Notes under the pieces: generated by a model
Told to the model about the DNA's origin: nothing
The model's database searches: none
What the model saw: the letters and a program-made list of their open reading frames with translations, nothing else
In this document: piece by piece, positions 21,850-33,985 of the stretch
How positions within the stretch are numbered: position 1 is the first letter of the stretch
Layout of the letters: every line of letters starts with the position of its first letter
Position numbers and translations under genes: made by a program
From: Cephalotrichum gorgonifer
Lineage: Eukaryota > Ascomycota > Sordariomycetes > Microascales > Microascaceae
Assembly (NCBI GenBank): GCA_900312665.1
Contig: ONZQ02000006.1
Coordinates: 1,131,517-1,191,638 of the forward strand
Direction of reading: 5' to 3'
Length of the DNA stretch: 60,122 bases

Positions 21850-23230
21850 TTGGTCGGCAACGCCGCGGACACCTTCGGCCGCCGCCCCGTATTCGTCGTG
21901 ACCCTCTGCCTCTACGTGGGCGCCAATGTGGGACTGGCCCTATAGTCTTCATTCGGGCTGCTCTTCTTCCTACGCATGGTGCAAAGCTCTGGGATCTCGG
22001 GCTCGTACGCCCTCACGTACGGCGTGATTGGCGATCTGTTCACCCCGGCGGAGCGCGGCGGCTATTCCGGCATCGTTTCCTTTGCTCTGAACACGCCGAC
22101 GAGCGTCGGTCCGGTCTTGAGCGGTGTATTGCTTCAGAGATGGGGTTGGAGGAGTATATTTTGGTTCTTAACTACAGTATCCCCTTGCTGCCTCGTGCTT
22201 ATCGTCATCTTCCTCCTGGAAACGTCTAGGCAAATCGTCAAGGACGGATCGGGGGCTTCAAAGGGGATGAATCGGCCTTTAGTTTCGCTTTTTCAGCCAC
22301 CTGCTAGCGTACTCATCGCGCCTGAGATTGAGATGGGAGAGAACTCGCCGCGGCCTAAACTAAAGAGATGGAGGATTCCAAACCCACTCAAACCCTTCCT
22401 CCTCCTTCGCCGCCCCGGAGCTGGCATCCTCGTCGCCGTCATTGCCGTCTACTATACTGTTTATTCTTGCCTCCAGGCCTCGCTTGGGAGTCTAGTTGTG
22501 GATCTCTACCGGGTGAATGATCTAACTTCGGGCCTGATATATCTGCCGTTTGGGGTTGGATGTGCGCTTGGTGCCTTCGCTGCTGGTTCGCCCCTTCCTC
22601 CCCAAAAGAAGGAACCCCTGTCTTTTCACTTGCACTTGCTCTTCGTTAACGTGATCTAATGTTTCTTTTCTCTTTAGGTAAGATTCTTGACCTCGAGTAT
22701 GCGGCCACCGCAAAAAGGCACCATATCCGAGTTGGCCGAGGATCCGATCATGACCTCGCTGCATTTCCCATCGAGGAAGCGCGGCTCGGCAGCCTCAAAT
22801 ACCAACTAATAGTATGCTGTGCTCTGATCATTGGCTACGGGTGGTCGTTGAAGTACCAAGTTGTGAGTATCGCAATTTCTCAGAACAGCTCTGTGCGTCT
22901 GTCTGTATATTAACAGTGAGGCAGCACTTGGCTGTCCCCCTCGTACTGCAATTCTTCATTGGCCTGACCATCCAAGGGGTATTCACAACTGGTAGCACTC
23001 TCCTGGTCGATACCCATCCAGCATGCCCGGCAACAGCGCAGGCAGCACTTAACCTTGTAAGGTGCGAGCTTGCGGCTGGTGGTTTGGCGGTGTTGGATGT
23101 AATTCTCAGACGACTTGGACCTGGATGGTGCTTTGTGCTCTTTGGCTTGCTGTCGGCGGCTTGCGTTCCGCTGTTGTTTCTGCTCCAGACCCGGGGAAAG
23201 TCTTGGAGGACGGGCCAGCAACAAACATAG
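21850..23230 (+). pseudogene. MFS (DHA1-type) transporter, C-terminal fragment of the split gene
   Basis: The sequence starts at LVGNAADTFGRRP, which is MFS motif A in the loop after helix 2. It continues VFVVTLCLYVGANVG, SSFGLLFFLRMVQ, then the motif C region (VGPVLSGVLLQRWGWRSIFWF). Next come the central loop and six more helices, ending LLFLLQTRGKSWR near the C-terminus. TAG at 21943-21945 stands where Gln is expected (LALxSSFG); CAG to TAG is one transition. Two introns remain well formed: 22586-22677 (phase 1, TTTAG acceptor) and 22863-22924 (GTGAGT donor, GGCAG acceptor, phase 0). The C-terminal exon ends at the TAG 23228-23230. With 6401-6583 this covers most of one transporter, so the cut is recent on the scale of decay. 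The substrate is unknown; relatives export drugs or small metabolites. Confidence 0.92.
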
Positions 23231-24066
23231 ATTCCTTGAGGGCTATCGTAAACGGTAAACAAGGGACACTAGAGTTCAAGAGAACGGGGAAACATGACTC
23301 CTATAGCCACCAAGGCACCATCAATAATCCTGCGGTGCACGAACTTCAGCTCAAGTTGGGAGATGGGAGCTCCTGTTTAGCACCTCCATTACAAAAAGCA
23401 AGGGCAAGCGGCAACGACCATGTACTAGGGCATCTGAATCCTGTTATTGTCTAGAACCCCGTAGATAGAATGCCGGAAACTTAGGTTTCAAGAGCGGGGG
23501 AAGTGTGTTAGCAGTTTTAGATCGTCGAACCATGGATGTGATGAATGGATGGGACGGCGTGCATGGTGTTGGCGAAAGCGGGTCGAGGTGGTGTGACAAG
23601 GCCACGGCTGATAGGCTCGATAAAGAGATAACGATAAGATAACCACATGTGGGTGTGGCAGGTCCAGTGACGCAGGTCCGTCCAGTGGTCCAGTGACCCG
23701 CCCACCCAAGAGGCCGAACATGGAAGTGCCAGTGGTGGACTTCCCTCCTCATGACGTCCGAACTCCCAAACCAACCTCTCAACCAGCGTTACCTTCCGCT
23801 CTTCTACGGACACCTGCCCCGTGAATTTTGCCCTCATTGATATTATTCAAATCTTTAAGTGACTGACCACCCACGAAGAGCAAAAGAGCGACCCTCGCCG
23901 CCCGTAGACTCTTGCCCCCTCCCGATATAGTCCCTCGAGGGGCTGCCCGACCGACCGGGAGCTTCCCCCCCTCATTGAACCAAGCCACTCCGTGCCTCCC
24001 AATTTTAGCACCCTTGTTTTTTCCCCCGTAACAGCGTACGTCCGGACGTGCTCGTCCGCCGCCGAC
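23231..24066. other. Spacer and promoter of RMD5
   Basis: Between the transporter remnant and the next intact gene, with no codon-biased frame. It probably holds the RMD5 promoter. No TATA box stands out. Confidence 0.45.
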
Positions 24067-25448
24067 ATGGCCTCGACCCGCCCCGAGCCGACGCCTATGG
24101 CGTCGCTCCAGAAGGAGCTGAAGCGGATGAAGGGCGCCACCCTCTCCGCCGCCGTGGAAGACGCGGACCGCATAGTCGCTCTACTAGAAGCTGCGAGGGA
24201 ACAGGTGGCAGGCGGTAAGAGCTTTACATTACCCTTGCAGTTGGGGTTTTCCGTGATGTTCTGGTATTGACTTTTTATCCTTCTTTGTAATAGCCAAGGA
24301 CCAGCACGCGGCGAGCTTAACCATGACGAAACTCCAAAACCCAATTAAGGACAGGTTCGAAGCGTTGAATCGCGATCTAAGGGAGGCGTCTAAACAGCAG
24401 AAGAACTTTGGAAAGGCACTAGACAAGGTAACGATCCTCCTTGGCCCCTCCTCCCCGGTCCCCCTCCTCCGTCTCATGACGTATCTAACAGCTTCGCACT
24501 GGACAGTCACTACCCCTCCGACCCATCCCCACCGAGCCTACCGCCCTGGCAAACGCCGAACCCCACGTTGCCAAAACCATCGTCATGCACCTCTTCCGTG
24601 AGGGCCGTTTCGACGTAGCTACATCCTTCCTCGCCGAGGCCCGCGAGAACGGCCTGCTCGGCGGCGCCGACGAGGCCGAGGACGACTTCGGCACCCTCGA
24701 GGCCCAGTTCACCGACCTATACAGCATCCTCGACTCCCTCCGCGCCCGGGACCTCGTCCCCGCCATGTCCTGGGCCGCGCGCAACGCCGAGGGCCTCGAG
24801 GCCAACTCGTCGAACCTCGGCTTCGAGCTCAACCGCCTCCAGTTCATATGGCTCCTCAAGGGCCCCTCGGTCAACGGCCTCCCAGACGACGACCGGAACG
24901 GCCTCCCCGGCGCGCTGCGGTACGCGCGGGAGCACTTCTGGAAGTTCCAGGCCCGCCACGGGAGGCAGATAAAGAGCCTCGTGACGGCGACCATCTTCTC
25001 GCCTAACCTGGACGAGTCGCCGTACGCGTCGCTCCTGGCGACCGACTCGGCGTTCGCGGAGGCAGCGAACTCGTTCGCTCGCGAGTTCTGCTCGCTGCTG
25101 AAGCTGTCGGCCGAGTCGCCGCTGTACGTGGCCGTCACGGCCGGCGCGATATCGCTGCCGCAGCTGCTGAAGTACGACCGGACGGCCAAGGCGAGGAGGA
25201 CGGAGTGGACGAGCCACGACGAGCAGGCGTTCGAGACGCCGTTGCCTAGGAGGATGGTCTACCACCCCATCTTCGTGTGTCCGGTCCTGAAGGAGCAGAC
25301 CACGGCCAACAACCCCCCCATGATGCTACCGTGCGGGCACGTCGTATGCCGGGACGCGCTTAAGAGGATGATTAAGAGTTCCAAGTTCAAGTGCCCTTAC
25401 TGTCCCGTGGAAGGCGTATTCAAGGACGCGAGAGAGATACGGTTATAA
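24067..25448 (+). CDS. RMD5: GID/CTLH E3 ubiquitin ligase subunit Rmd5/Gid2
   Basis: This is the RING subunit of the GID complex, which in yeast ubiquitinates gluconeogenic enzymes when glucose returns. Three exons (24067-24214, 24294-24427, 24492-25448) are joined by introns with GTAAGA/TAG and GTAACG/CAG ends, giving 412 residues, the usual size. About residues 120-145 (HVAKTIVMHLFREGRFDVA) form the LisH-like dimerisation motif. The CTLH/CRA helical region follows. The C-terminus carries the degenerate RING: Cys357 of CPVLKEQTT, then NPPMMLPCGHVVC and KCPYCP, with the Rmd5-type pattern lacking part of the canonical zinc set. The product is nucleo-cytoplasmic and pairs with the Fyv10/Gid9 subunit (not in this window). 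Strong G/C-ending codons and clean introns show an active gene. Confidence 0.95.
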
Positions 25449-25837
25449 GCCGGGGAGGTTGGCTATGGGGACGGAGTTGGAAGGACGGCCGCCTGGGATG
25501 GCCAAGTGCCACAGCGTTAAAGACTGCCAGGTGCACTGCACTAGAACGAAAGAGACGTTCTCCAAGGCGAAATATCATGGGATCCGGGATGCTTTTGTTT
25601 TGTTTGTTTTCGGAAGGGGGGGGAAGGCGTTTCTGGGAAAGGCGGAAAGCGATCCAAAATTGTTATCATGTACACCGATCTATATCTACTCCTTCATACA
25701 GTTTTTCTTTAGGAACCCGAAATTGCAACTGCTTGGGGGTTTTACAGCGTACGGCGGATTAGATTTGATATGAATTGCCCCCTTTGGCCTTGTGATTTCA
25801 TCCATCTACAGCATCAAGGTTGAACGTGAGGGGAGGA

Positions 25838-25860
25838 CCGGGGCCGGGGCCGGGGCCGGG
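25838..25860. repeat. GGGGCC hexanucleotide microsatellite
   Basis: About four tandem CCGGGG/GGGGCC units in non-coding sequence. G-quadruplex formation is possible. Confidence 0.8.
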
Positions 25861-26132
25861 TCCTAATCTGAGGCCTCTACATCGATAGATAGCGGAAGCA
25901 TGTCCCAATTTTCAACGTCGTTGTCAAGCCCCTCACACTAGGTTCCCCCAATTCTCGAAGCTAACAGCCCACTCAGTATCTAAGCCTAAGCCTCAAGTTC
26001 ACACAATTTCCGCTGGGGTATGGTCACACGAGTAGTTCCATACATATATATTAAAGGGATGATGATTTGTGTTCATTCTCCTATGAGGGGGTATGCCAAC
26101 TCCGTTCTACAAAGTCACTCTCCCACTCAGAG

Positions 26133-26151
26133 TCTCTCTCTCTCTCTCTCT
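26133..26151. repeat. CT dinucleotide microsatellite
   Basis: Nine TC units plus one T, in the 3' spacer. Confidence 0.85.
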
Positions 26152-26491
26152 GACCTAACACTCACTCGCTCTTCTCCAACCCTTCGCTCTACAAAACAAA
26201 AAAAAATCGACAAAAAAAAAGATAAGGAGGGAATCTCCAGCATGTACAAAGGAGAGAAGATAAAGGAAAAAAATACCCGGGCCTAGATTTCCCATACAAC
26301 ATGGAAACAACATAAACCAAAAAAAAAGTCTTGACAAGACGAAGAAACGAGAAAGTAAAGGAACGGGTTTCGTCAGTCATGCCTTTTGTACACTCGCTCG
26401 CCCACCTACCCTTCGCCCTATATCCCATAATCCTCCAGAGGGGGGAGACGCGGGGAGGAGGTGCAAGTCTTATACACCATAGCCCCCACTC

Positions 26492-27933
26492 TTAGTCGAT
26501 GGTCATCCGGCTTGGGACCTGTGGCTGCTTCATCTCGCTCAGGTTAATCGAGTTCAAGTCCGCCGTCTTCTCCTCGTCCTTCCCCTTCACGCTCTTCAGG
26601 TGCTCCTTCAGTCCCTGACCGAAGTTCCGAATGCAGATAGTAGCATTGGCAATGGTCAGCAGGATCAGCAGGATCGTGATGACGGAGAAGGCCGAGAGCG
26701 ACTTGCGCACGGGGCGGTAGACCTCAGCCGTACGGGGCTGGTAGATGCGCACGAGCTTGAAGATGAAGTAGGTAAGGGCGCCGAGGTAGCAGATCATGAC
26801 GAGGCCGGTACCCCACTTATTCTCGCGGCGGACGAAGTAAGCGGCGGCGAGGAGGATGACGATGGTGATGGGGATGACGGCGATGGTGAGTCCGAATTCG
26901 AAGTCGCGCTCGCTATTCACCACGACAAGGAACTGGACCATGAAGCCGAGGAAGAAGAAGAAATCGAACTTAAGCAGGGCGATGTAGATCTATACAGGCA
27001 CTAGTATTAGTATCGATTCGCGAGATGACTCGTGAGAGGAAGACCACGCGAGATAAGGCCCGCGAAGTAAGGACGGGGGGTGAACTCACCTGGTAGTGCA
27101 GGAACCGCTTCTTCATCCTGTAGTCGGCCCCAATGTGCTTCAGGATGTCCCACGCAAACTGCTGGTACAGCTTCCACGAGCAAAAGGCCATGCCGACGGT
27201 GACGGCGGCAATGATGCAGGGAATTGCGATAAGGAACCCGCGGATGTCGCCCCAGATCTCCTCCTCCGGCGACTTCAGCGCGTTGTACCTCGCCAGAATG
27301 TCGATGGCCGTCTGGATCTGGTCGACCTGGGTGGCGGTGTAGATGAGCATGGCTACGTTCGCGATGGTGACGCCGATGACCTGGATAGTGTTCTTCATGC
27401 GGAGGGCGTCCCAGACGACCACCACCTCGTACAGGAAGCCAAAGATGAAGAGTGTGAGGAAGGTCGGGATGGTCTTGTACTGGGCGTCGGGCTCGGGCTG
27501 GTGGAGGTACGGGCGAAGGTCGCTCTGGAAGCGACCGAACACGTAGCTATGGGGCTCTCATGTTAGCTTCTGAGTGGTTTACACGTTCAAGGATCGAGAG
27601 TCAAAAGGCAGGAAAAACCTACGCCTCGAATGCCAGGCACAGCACGGCCTGGAGACTCACGACGCCAAAGAAGATGGCCGCCCACTTAGTCGACACGAAG
27701 TCTAGGTTGAACAAACCACGGCTCCTCCCGGCTGCCGCGCCGCCATGCGCGGAGCTCGGGATGTCCCTCGCCGACAGGCCCTGCGGTTGGGAGGACTGGT
27801 TGTAGTCGTTGTACGTGTGGTACCGACTAGGCTGTGGGACGAAGGTCTGCTCCTGATGGGACGGCTTGGAGCCATAGTCGGACAGTGGCGGGGAGGAGAA
27901 CTCGGGGTACGGGGGCTGATGGGGTGCCGACAT
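26492..27933 (-). CDS. UPF0658 Golgi apparatus membrane protein
   Basis: Orthologues of fission yeast C1952.10c are Golgi membrane proteins of unknown activity. Three coding exons: 27933-27623, 27546-27090 and 26989-26492, with introns GTAGGT/ATAG (phase 2) and GTGAGT/ATAG (phase 0), give 421 residues. After a Q/Y/P-rich disordered head come eight hydrophobic segments, starting KWAAIFFGVVSLQAVL and including FLTLFIFGFLYEVVVVWD, VQFLVVVNSERDFEFG (the family hallmark) and WGTGLVMICYLG. A charged tail ends SRMTID. The start used is the first in-frame ATG (27933). The frame stays open upstream to about 28104 with similar Q/Y-rich sequence, so an upstream exon may exist. Confidence 0.92.
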
Positions 27934-30900
27934 TGAATTTATCGGCTGCTGGTACTGGTGCTGAGCATACTGTGATGGCTGATCGTAGCCTGGTGAGTAC
28001 TGGTCGTACTGAGACTGGGAGAAACCGGGGTCTTCGCCGAGCAGGGCCCCGCGTGATTCTAACCGGGTCGCCAGGATGGGCAACTTTCTTCTGTCCGACT
28101 CCAAAGTGATTGGAGCCGACGGAGACGCTTAGAAGGTCACAAAGGGGAAAGGGCCACGGGCCACAGTGGCTTCGAGGGCGTCAAGCGAAAAACGAATGGA
28201 TCCGGTCCAAAGGGTTCAATGGAGTATCGCGAACTAGGGACGGGTCGGTAAATTCAAGTCGGCGCGTTAATCGTGCGGACGAGTCGACGAGAGTTGGAGC
28301 TGGAGCGAACGCGAAGTTGGCGATACTGTTCGTCGAGAAATTTGCTGGGAGTTTGCGGTCGGGCGGGATCGCGGCGGTTAGAATGACGGAAATGGGGGCG
28401 GTGTCACGAGGGACGACTATTTCGGCGGGACCCGAAGGTTAAATTAACGAATTGCGGTATTGACGGGAGAGGCGCTTCTCGGAATTGATGGTGTGCTTTC
28501 TTTGGGGGGGTCGTAAGCGAAAAGGAAGGTGGTCGTAGGAGGGCGGTCGTATTATTTTTTTTTCTTGTGCTGGAACCGTGGAATATCGAAGTCAGGTGAA
28601 CGAGGGAACGAAGGGGCGGCGAAATAGCCCGCGACGAGGGGAAAATGCTAATACTGGTCGTTCCTAGCCACCAACAAGAAGGAACTTGTTTCGGACGGCG
28701 TCAGGGTGTTCTCGTTGTCCTGGGGCGGAAGTCGAGAAGCAGGAGGTCGAAACAGGGAAGGAAGGAAAATGGATGGTGGATGGCCGAGGGGGGGGGACGG
28801 ATAGACGGGGTTGCAACTGTCTGGACACCCGTTCGATTGTGGTGGGTTTGGCAGTGTGAGTTGATGGATGAAACAGGGTGGGGAGGAGAACCTGTTCGAG
28901 AGAAGCAGGGGCGAGCGGGGGCGGGTGGAGGGAAAGCGGGCGGGAGGGTCTCCCAAGAGGCTGCCAAGGCGCAACGGGGCGGTGGGTGGACCTACCTACC
29001 CAATACCGGCCTGGAGAAAACCCCTCGATTTTCCACTTTTGTCTCGTGCCCGTTTTTTCCTTTTAAACGTGTGTCGCTTTTACTTCCAGCCAGACCCACC
29101 TCTTTTCGGGCCACCGTCGACACAGGCCATGGCTTTTCTCAGCCCTGGCCATCTGGCTTGCATACGGCGTATTTGTATACGCCGTATTATTATGAGCTTT
29201 GCTTCTTTTGGGTGTGATTAGCGATATAGTGTGGTATTGTCAGACCCATCGGCGCGGGTACAAAGTATTCGTGTCTATTACTCTTGAAGGGCTGACTGTA
29301 TCGAAGTGCCCGTCCAAAAGTACACTATACCTACCTACCCTCATATTTGGCCCACGTTGTATTGAGCCAACCACGCATTCTTGTCCAGGGCGAGGTATAC
29401 GGTACCTAGGACGCAAAAGTATACGAGTAACGACAATTGGGATGGACGTAGGGTGGGCCCAGGACTACGTAGCAGGTCTGCTCGTATTCATCGATCCGCG
29501 GTCCTCCGATCTATGTTGCTTGGCCACCGTCGATTCGTGACCCTCCGAGTCCATGTTGCTTGGCACGGGAAGAAGGTTTTCGCTTGGACATGTGTAGTGT
29601 TTAAGCACTTTCCTCCGTTGGTGTCCTGTGTAGACAGGAGTTTTGAGAATTACCTACTCCATACTTTCAACTTAGACATATTAATACAGGGGTACTCCGT
29701 CTAAGTCCTATTATTTGCAGGGTAGCACCCGCCCGCATTGCGAGACGCGGTCTTGCTCGTGTCACAGCAACCGAAAAACCCTGGGGTCGACCCCCCGCTT
29801 GCACACGTAATACTTGACACTGCTAGCCTGATGCTGCTTCGGCGGCTGACGAGTCTCATCTACTAGTTCACGACTCGCAGGTCTTCTTGCCTTTTCAGCC
29901 CCCAGCAACCAGCGGCCCCCAATGACGCCCCCAACGATCACCATTATCCGCTTTTCTTCATCAGCACATTAAGAGAAAAGTCCGCCTCCTCCGAACCAGT
30001 CCGCCCCCATAGCTAGATCCTTCGTCATTCAACCTGTAGGGCTGTGCCAAGAAGGCGGCAGAAAAGAGGGCCAGGAAGCCGATTCTGGGAACCCTGGAAT
30101 AGCTCAGGCCCCTTGCCACGTCGGACTGGACTCTCACAAGTGACAGAGCGCCTGACAACCAATATAAAAGTGGGTCCTACCAAGTCAAGGTATACCGTAT
30201 CTTGATACTAGCGTCCTTGCATCCTTACGTTATGCAGGAGGTAAGGAGCACGGATCCAAGTACTTGATTCCTTGTATTTCGAGACGAACCCACAGACAGC
30301 CCCATCAAGCTTCTCCTTCCTCCACTACTATTAATAACATTTCCTACGAGTACAATCTTCAAGCCATATCGAGAGAAAAAAAAGGAACGCTCGTCGACTT
30401 GGAATTTGTGGATCGCATGGAGTAGGAAACCTGCTCCCCAGCTGCGCCACGGCTCCCTCCCCAAGCCAAGCCTCCAAGCGACGCCGGGGCGGCGCGGAGC
30501 ATGGTGGGGGAGAACCAAGGTTCGGGGGATAGTCTCAAGCAATGCCGCCTTTCTGCACGTGCAACGCCTCCCAAGAAATTGAAAAAGAGGGTATCCCGCC
30601 CTTCACAGCCACGTTATCTACCGATGACACCCGAACCAAACCAAACGGTTTCCCGTCAAAAAACGTAAAATCTCCCCGAGGTACGGAGTAGGAAAGCACA
30701 AGTATCTTTGCCACGCGGCGGGGACCCGCACCGCTACCATTAGTCCTGTTTCGTTCAAATGGTGCGACCGATCCCGTTGGGCCGGGGCGGACTGGCGCCA
30801 GGTGGTCATGTTTTCTGGAAGGACGGGAATACTTGTACTCATGCTCGTTACTTTTTGACCATCAACCCGGATTTGTGCTTACATGTAGCGTTTGAATTTC

Positions 30901-31578
30901 CCATGCTCCCTGCGCGGATTCCTGAAGGAAGCGCTCATGCATGCCTTGCTCTGGGTTTTGAGTGTCTGGTTCCTTGATGGCGGGCGCATCGGCAGTTTGT
31001 TTGCTTAAATTTAGTCCAGCCGCTACGAAAAAAAGGTAAAACCTGAGGAGCCCAGTTGCATAAAAAGACTAAAATATGCAGAGACCTATTATTAGACCAG
31101 CGGCTCTCCACCGTCGTAATCTAGCGGCCCCCTGCAGCGCCTGTGCGGATTTATTGTCACTTACCTCCAATCCGAAAACACAAAATGGGTCATATAGCCG
31201 CCAGAATGATCTCGTTTACGCAAGGGGGAATAGAGGTGTTGTTTGACCCCATATATAGTCGTGCTCGTATATTTCACTTCTCAGCTTGTAGTTCAAGGGG
31301 CTACTTATCTCAAACGTCAAAGTCCTGGCTGGGAGCCTCCACAGGCTTGCGCCCGTATCCCGTCCACAAGGGCGTATCCCAGATAGTAAGAATCCATTCA
31401 GCGTAAAAAAGCTTGCCATCATTTTCGTTTCCTCGTTAAGAAAATACAAAGAGTTGCAAAAGGTCTAGAGCTATGCCAGCCAATCTTTCATCCCAACGCC
31501 ATTCTTCATAAAAGATGTATACGCAGATCCAGTTCGTTCCCGGCAAGTCCCAGTCCAGTGTAGCCATCAATCCGACTT
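27934..31578. other. Long gene-free stretch upstream of the UPF0658 gene
   Basis: The first 170 bases may include coding or leader sequence of the UPF0658 gene. The rest is GC-variable, with G-rich runs (near 28500 and 28790), an A-rich hairpin-free segment near 31020-31080 and several GTACTCCGTA/TACGGAGTA-like motifs (29692, 30680). Open frames here lack codon bias, including the + strand one at 28645-29217. I see no gene or RNA. Confidence 0.5.
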
Positions 31579-33985
31579 TCACCCCCTCCAAGCCAACGTG
31601 ATATTAAAAGTAGGCGTCCCGCCACCTAGGTGCGCCAGGTAAGCCCCCAGCTCCTCATCCCCCCCAATCCCCAGCGCGCACTCCCCACCCTCGCCGTCCC
31701 TCAGCACGCCCTCGACAGCCACGCACGTCGCCGCGTCGCCGAACTTCTCCGCCGCGACGTGCCGTAGCTCCTGCAGCGAGTGCGAGCTCAGTGTAGCGAT
31801 CCAGATCGCCGGGGCCGCGACGTACGTCGAGGATGGGTGGAGCCGGAGGTAGACCGCTATCGTCGTCTGCTGCAAGGGCATGTGGTGGTGGTGCGGGTGC
31901 GGAGAGTAGGTGAGCGGGGACTGGATGAACGGTGCGTAGGGCTGGTCAACGTAGGCGGGGGAGCCGCCGGGTATGAGGAGCTGCCTGTCTAGGGCGATGT
32001 CGGCGGGCGACTCGAAGAGGAGGCGGTGGTGGTGTGACGAGTCGTCGGACATGCTGCCACCCCCCTGCGCTCGGAGGTTCACGACGGGGACAAGCTGCAA
32101 GGGCGGCACGGGGGAGACGTGATCGAAGTCGCTCATCATCGCCCCTATCCCGTCCTCCGGATCCATGCTGGAGACGGTCGCGGGCGAGGCTTGTATACTC
32201 CCCGGAGAGACCTCCGCAAGCTCTGACCCACCACCGCGGGTGGCGGTCCCCTGCTCGGTGAGGACGCCAGACGGCTCGCCCTCCACCTTGGCGTCCGCAC
32301 TCTTGCCCTTACCCCTAACCCTAGCCTCCTTCCGTATCCTCTCGTCCCTCATCCGCTTCATGACATCCGTCGCTAGGATATCCAGTGCCTTCCACCTCTC
32401 CTTATACTCCGGCGACCCCTGGTCCCCGGGGAGCAGGCCCCTCACCAGCTCCGAGCCCGCCACCCACTCCCCCATCAGCTCCACCCACCTCCCTGCACCG
32501 GCAGTAGACTTGCACCGCACCGGCACCTCCTGCCCCGCGAGCACCTTGTAGAACGCTGACCTCAGCCCCCTCGCCTCCTCGGGATTGATGCCTAGCACCT
32601 TCTTCGCGTCCGCCAACGTCATACGCTTGTCGCCATCCCGCATCCGCTTCGTCACGTCCGTGCAGATGATATCAAGCGCCAGCTTCCTCCGCTCCGCATC
32701 TCTCTCCTCCTCAGCCACCGCCCACATCAACGTCTGCAGCTGCGGCACTTCCCGCACGAGCTCCGCCTTCGTGGCATCCCACCTCTCCGGCCCCGCGAGC
32801 GTCTTCTTCACGACGCCATTCGCTTCGCATATCCGTTGGAATACCGTCCGCACGGCGCGGTACCCCGCGCTGTCGAGTTGTAGTATCACCCTCGCCTCGT
32901 CGATCGTCGTCTCAGATGGAAACCGCGGTGGGCCGGGCGGGTCGGCCGGCTGTCCCGCCCAGCCCCTCGTCCGCCTCCGCCTCTTCCTCGAGCCGCCGGT
33001 AGCAGGAGACCCGGGAGTCGCCATCCCTTCGCCCGGTGATTCTGCGTCGTTGTACGGCGTTATCGGGTCCGGGCTCGACTCTGCAGCGGCGAAGCCTTTG
33101 TCCTCGGGTGTCCCCTCCAGTCTGCTGTCTCCCCGCGGATCCCGCAGAAGCCACTTGTTCCTAGTCCGTAGCCTTACGAGCTCCCTGTCTTTAATCTCAA
33201 AGCCGTCCTCGCCAAGTATCCTTAGCATCTCCCTCTGCGGCATGTTCCGCTCCCAGAGCTCCCTCACGCGCGTGGCGAGGCGGTCGTCCCGGTAGACGGG
33301 GTTCTGTTTCAGGGGGAAGCCCCACCTGCGGAACTGACCCTGGAAGGCGCGTTTGCTGCCGGGGAGGGGGGATAACTCGTCAGCGTGGTCCCCGAATATG
33401 TCCCACGTCCAGTCCGTCTCCATGTCCGTCGACTTTGCGTGAGAATATCATCGGGGGGGTGCTGTATTGACTTAGGGAGAAAAGAGGGAGGGGGAGGTCG
33501 TTGATTATGAATATGGAGAACAGAGAGCACTTGGGACTTGGATTGGGTAATCACAGTTGCAGTTAAGCGGTGGAGGTTCCAAGTTCCAAACGCGGGAAAG
33601 TGAGATGGAATGTTCTGCAGCAAACTAAAAAGAGCCAAGATGCGACCACTTTTACCGAGTCCACCTTGTTAAATACTAGGCATAAGGCGAGGAGAACCGG
33701 AGAAGAGCCCGAGAAACGCCCATTGGCTCGGCTTGGTCAGGCATGCAACGAAAAGGGCGCTGCCTATAAGCCAGACGCAGAAAAAGGGTGGCAGTGACGC
33801 GGCGGCGGCGGCGGTGGTGGTGGTGGTGACTTTGGTGACTCTGGTTCGAGAAAACGAGATGTGACTCACCTCGGCGTGAACCCATGGTGGACCCTCAAAT
33901 ACCCCATTATCTCCTCCAACGGCCTTTTCTCATCGATGTACATTCGATAGCACGCATCTCTGTGTCCAGCCCAGTCATAGCCCAT
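31579..33985 (-). CDS. Clr5-domain protein (putative transcriptional regulator)
   Basis: The Clr5 domain is a short N-terminal fungal domain named for a fission yeast silencing factor. Exon 1 (33985-33870) reads MGYDWAGHRDACYRMYIDE, then RPLEEIMGYLRVHHGF. It joins, through a 514-base intron (33869-33356; GTGAGT donor, GGCAG acceptor, phase 2), to SKRAFQGQFRRWGFPLKQNP. This rebuilds the complete domain, and the 116 + 1777 bases make exactly 631 codons. A longer single-exon reading starting at 33423 (METDWTWDIFG) would lack the first half of the domain and is an intron read-through. Later residues include basic KRRRRTRGW (possible nuclear signal), two similar helical modules (around CTDVTKRMRDGDKRM and ATDVMKRMRDERIRK) and a C-terminal globular segment. 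It is probably nuclear; targets are unknown. Confidence 0.88.
33798..33829. repeat. GGC/GGT trinucleotide microsatellite in the Clr5 intron
   Basis: A run of GGC units followed by GGT units. It lies inside the proposed 514-base intron, close to the donor. Confidence 0.8.

Larger units (their letters stand above)
25449..26491. other. Spacer between convergent genes with microsatellites
   Basis: This holds the 3' regions of RMD5 (+) and the UPF0658 gene (-). It contains a GGGGCC-type hexamer repeat (about 25838-25860), a CT dinucleotide tract (26133-26151) and A-rich patches (26200-26220). No gene is seen. Confidence 0.55.

Noticed and set aside
28645..29217. A 190-codon + strand frame
   Set aside because: Composition is purine- and G-driven, with overlapping frames open on both strands and no motif.
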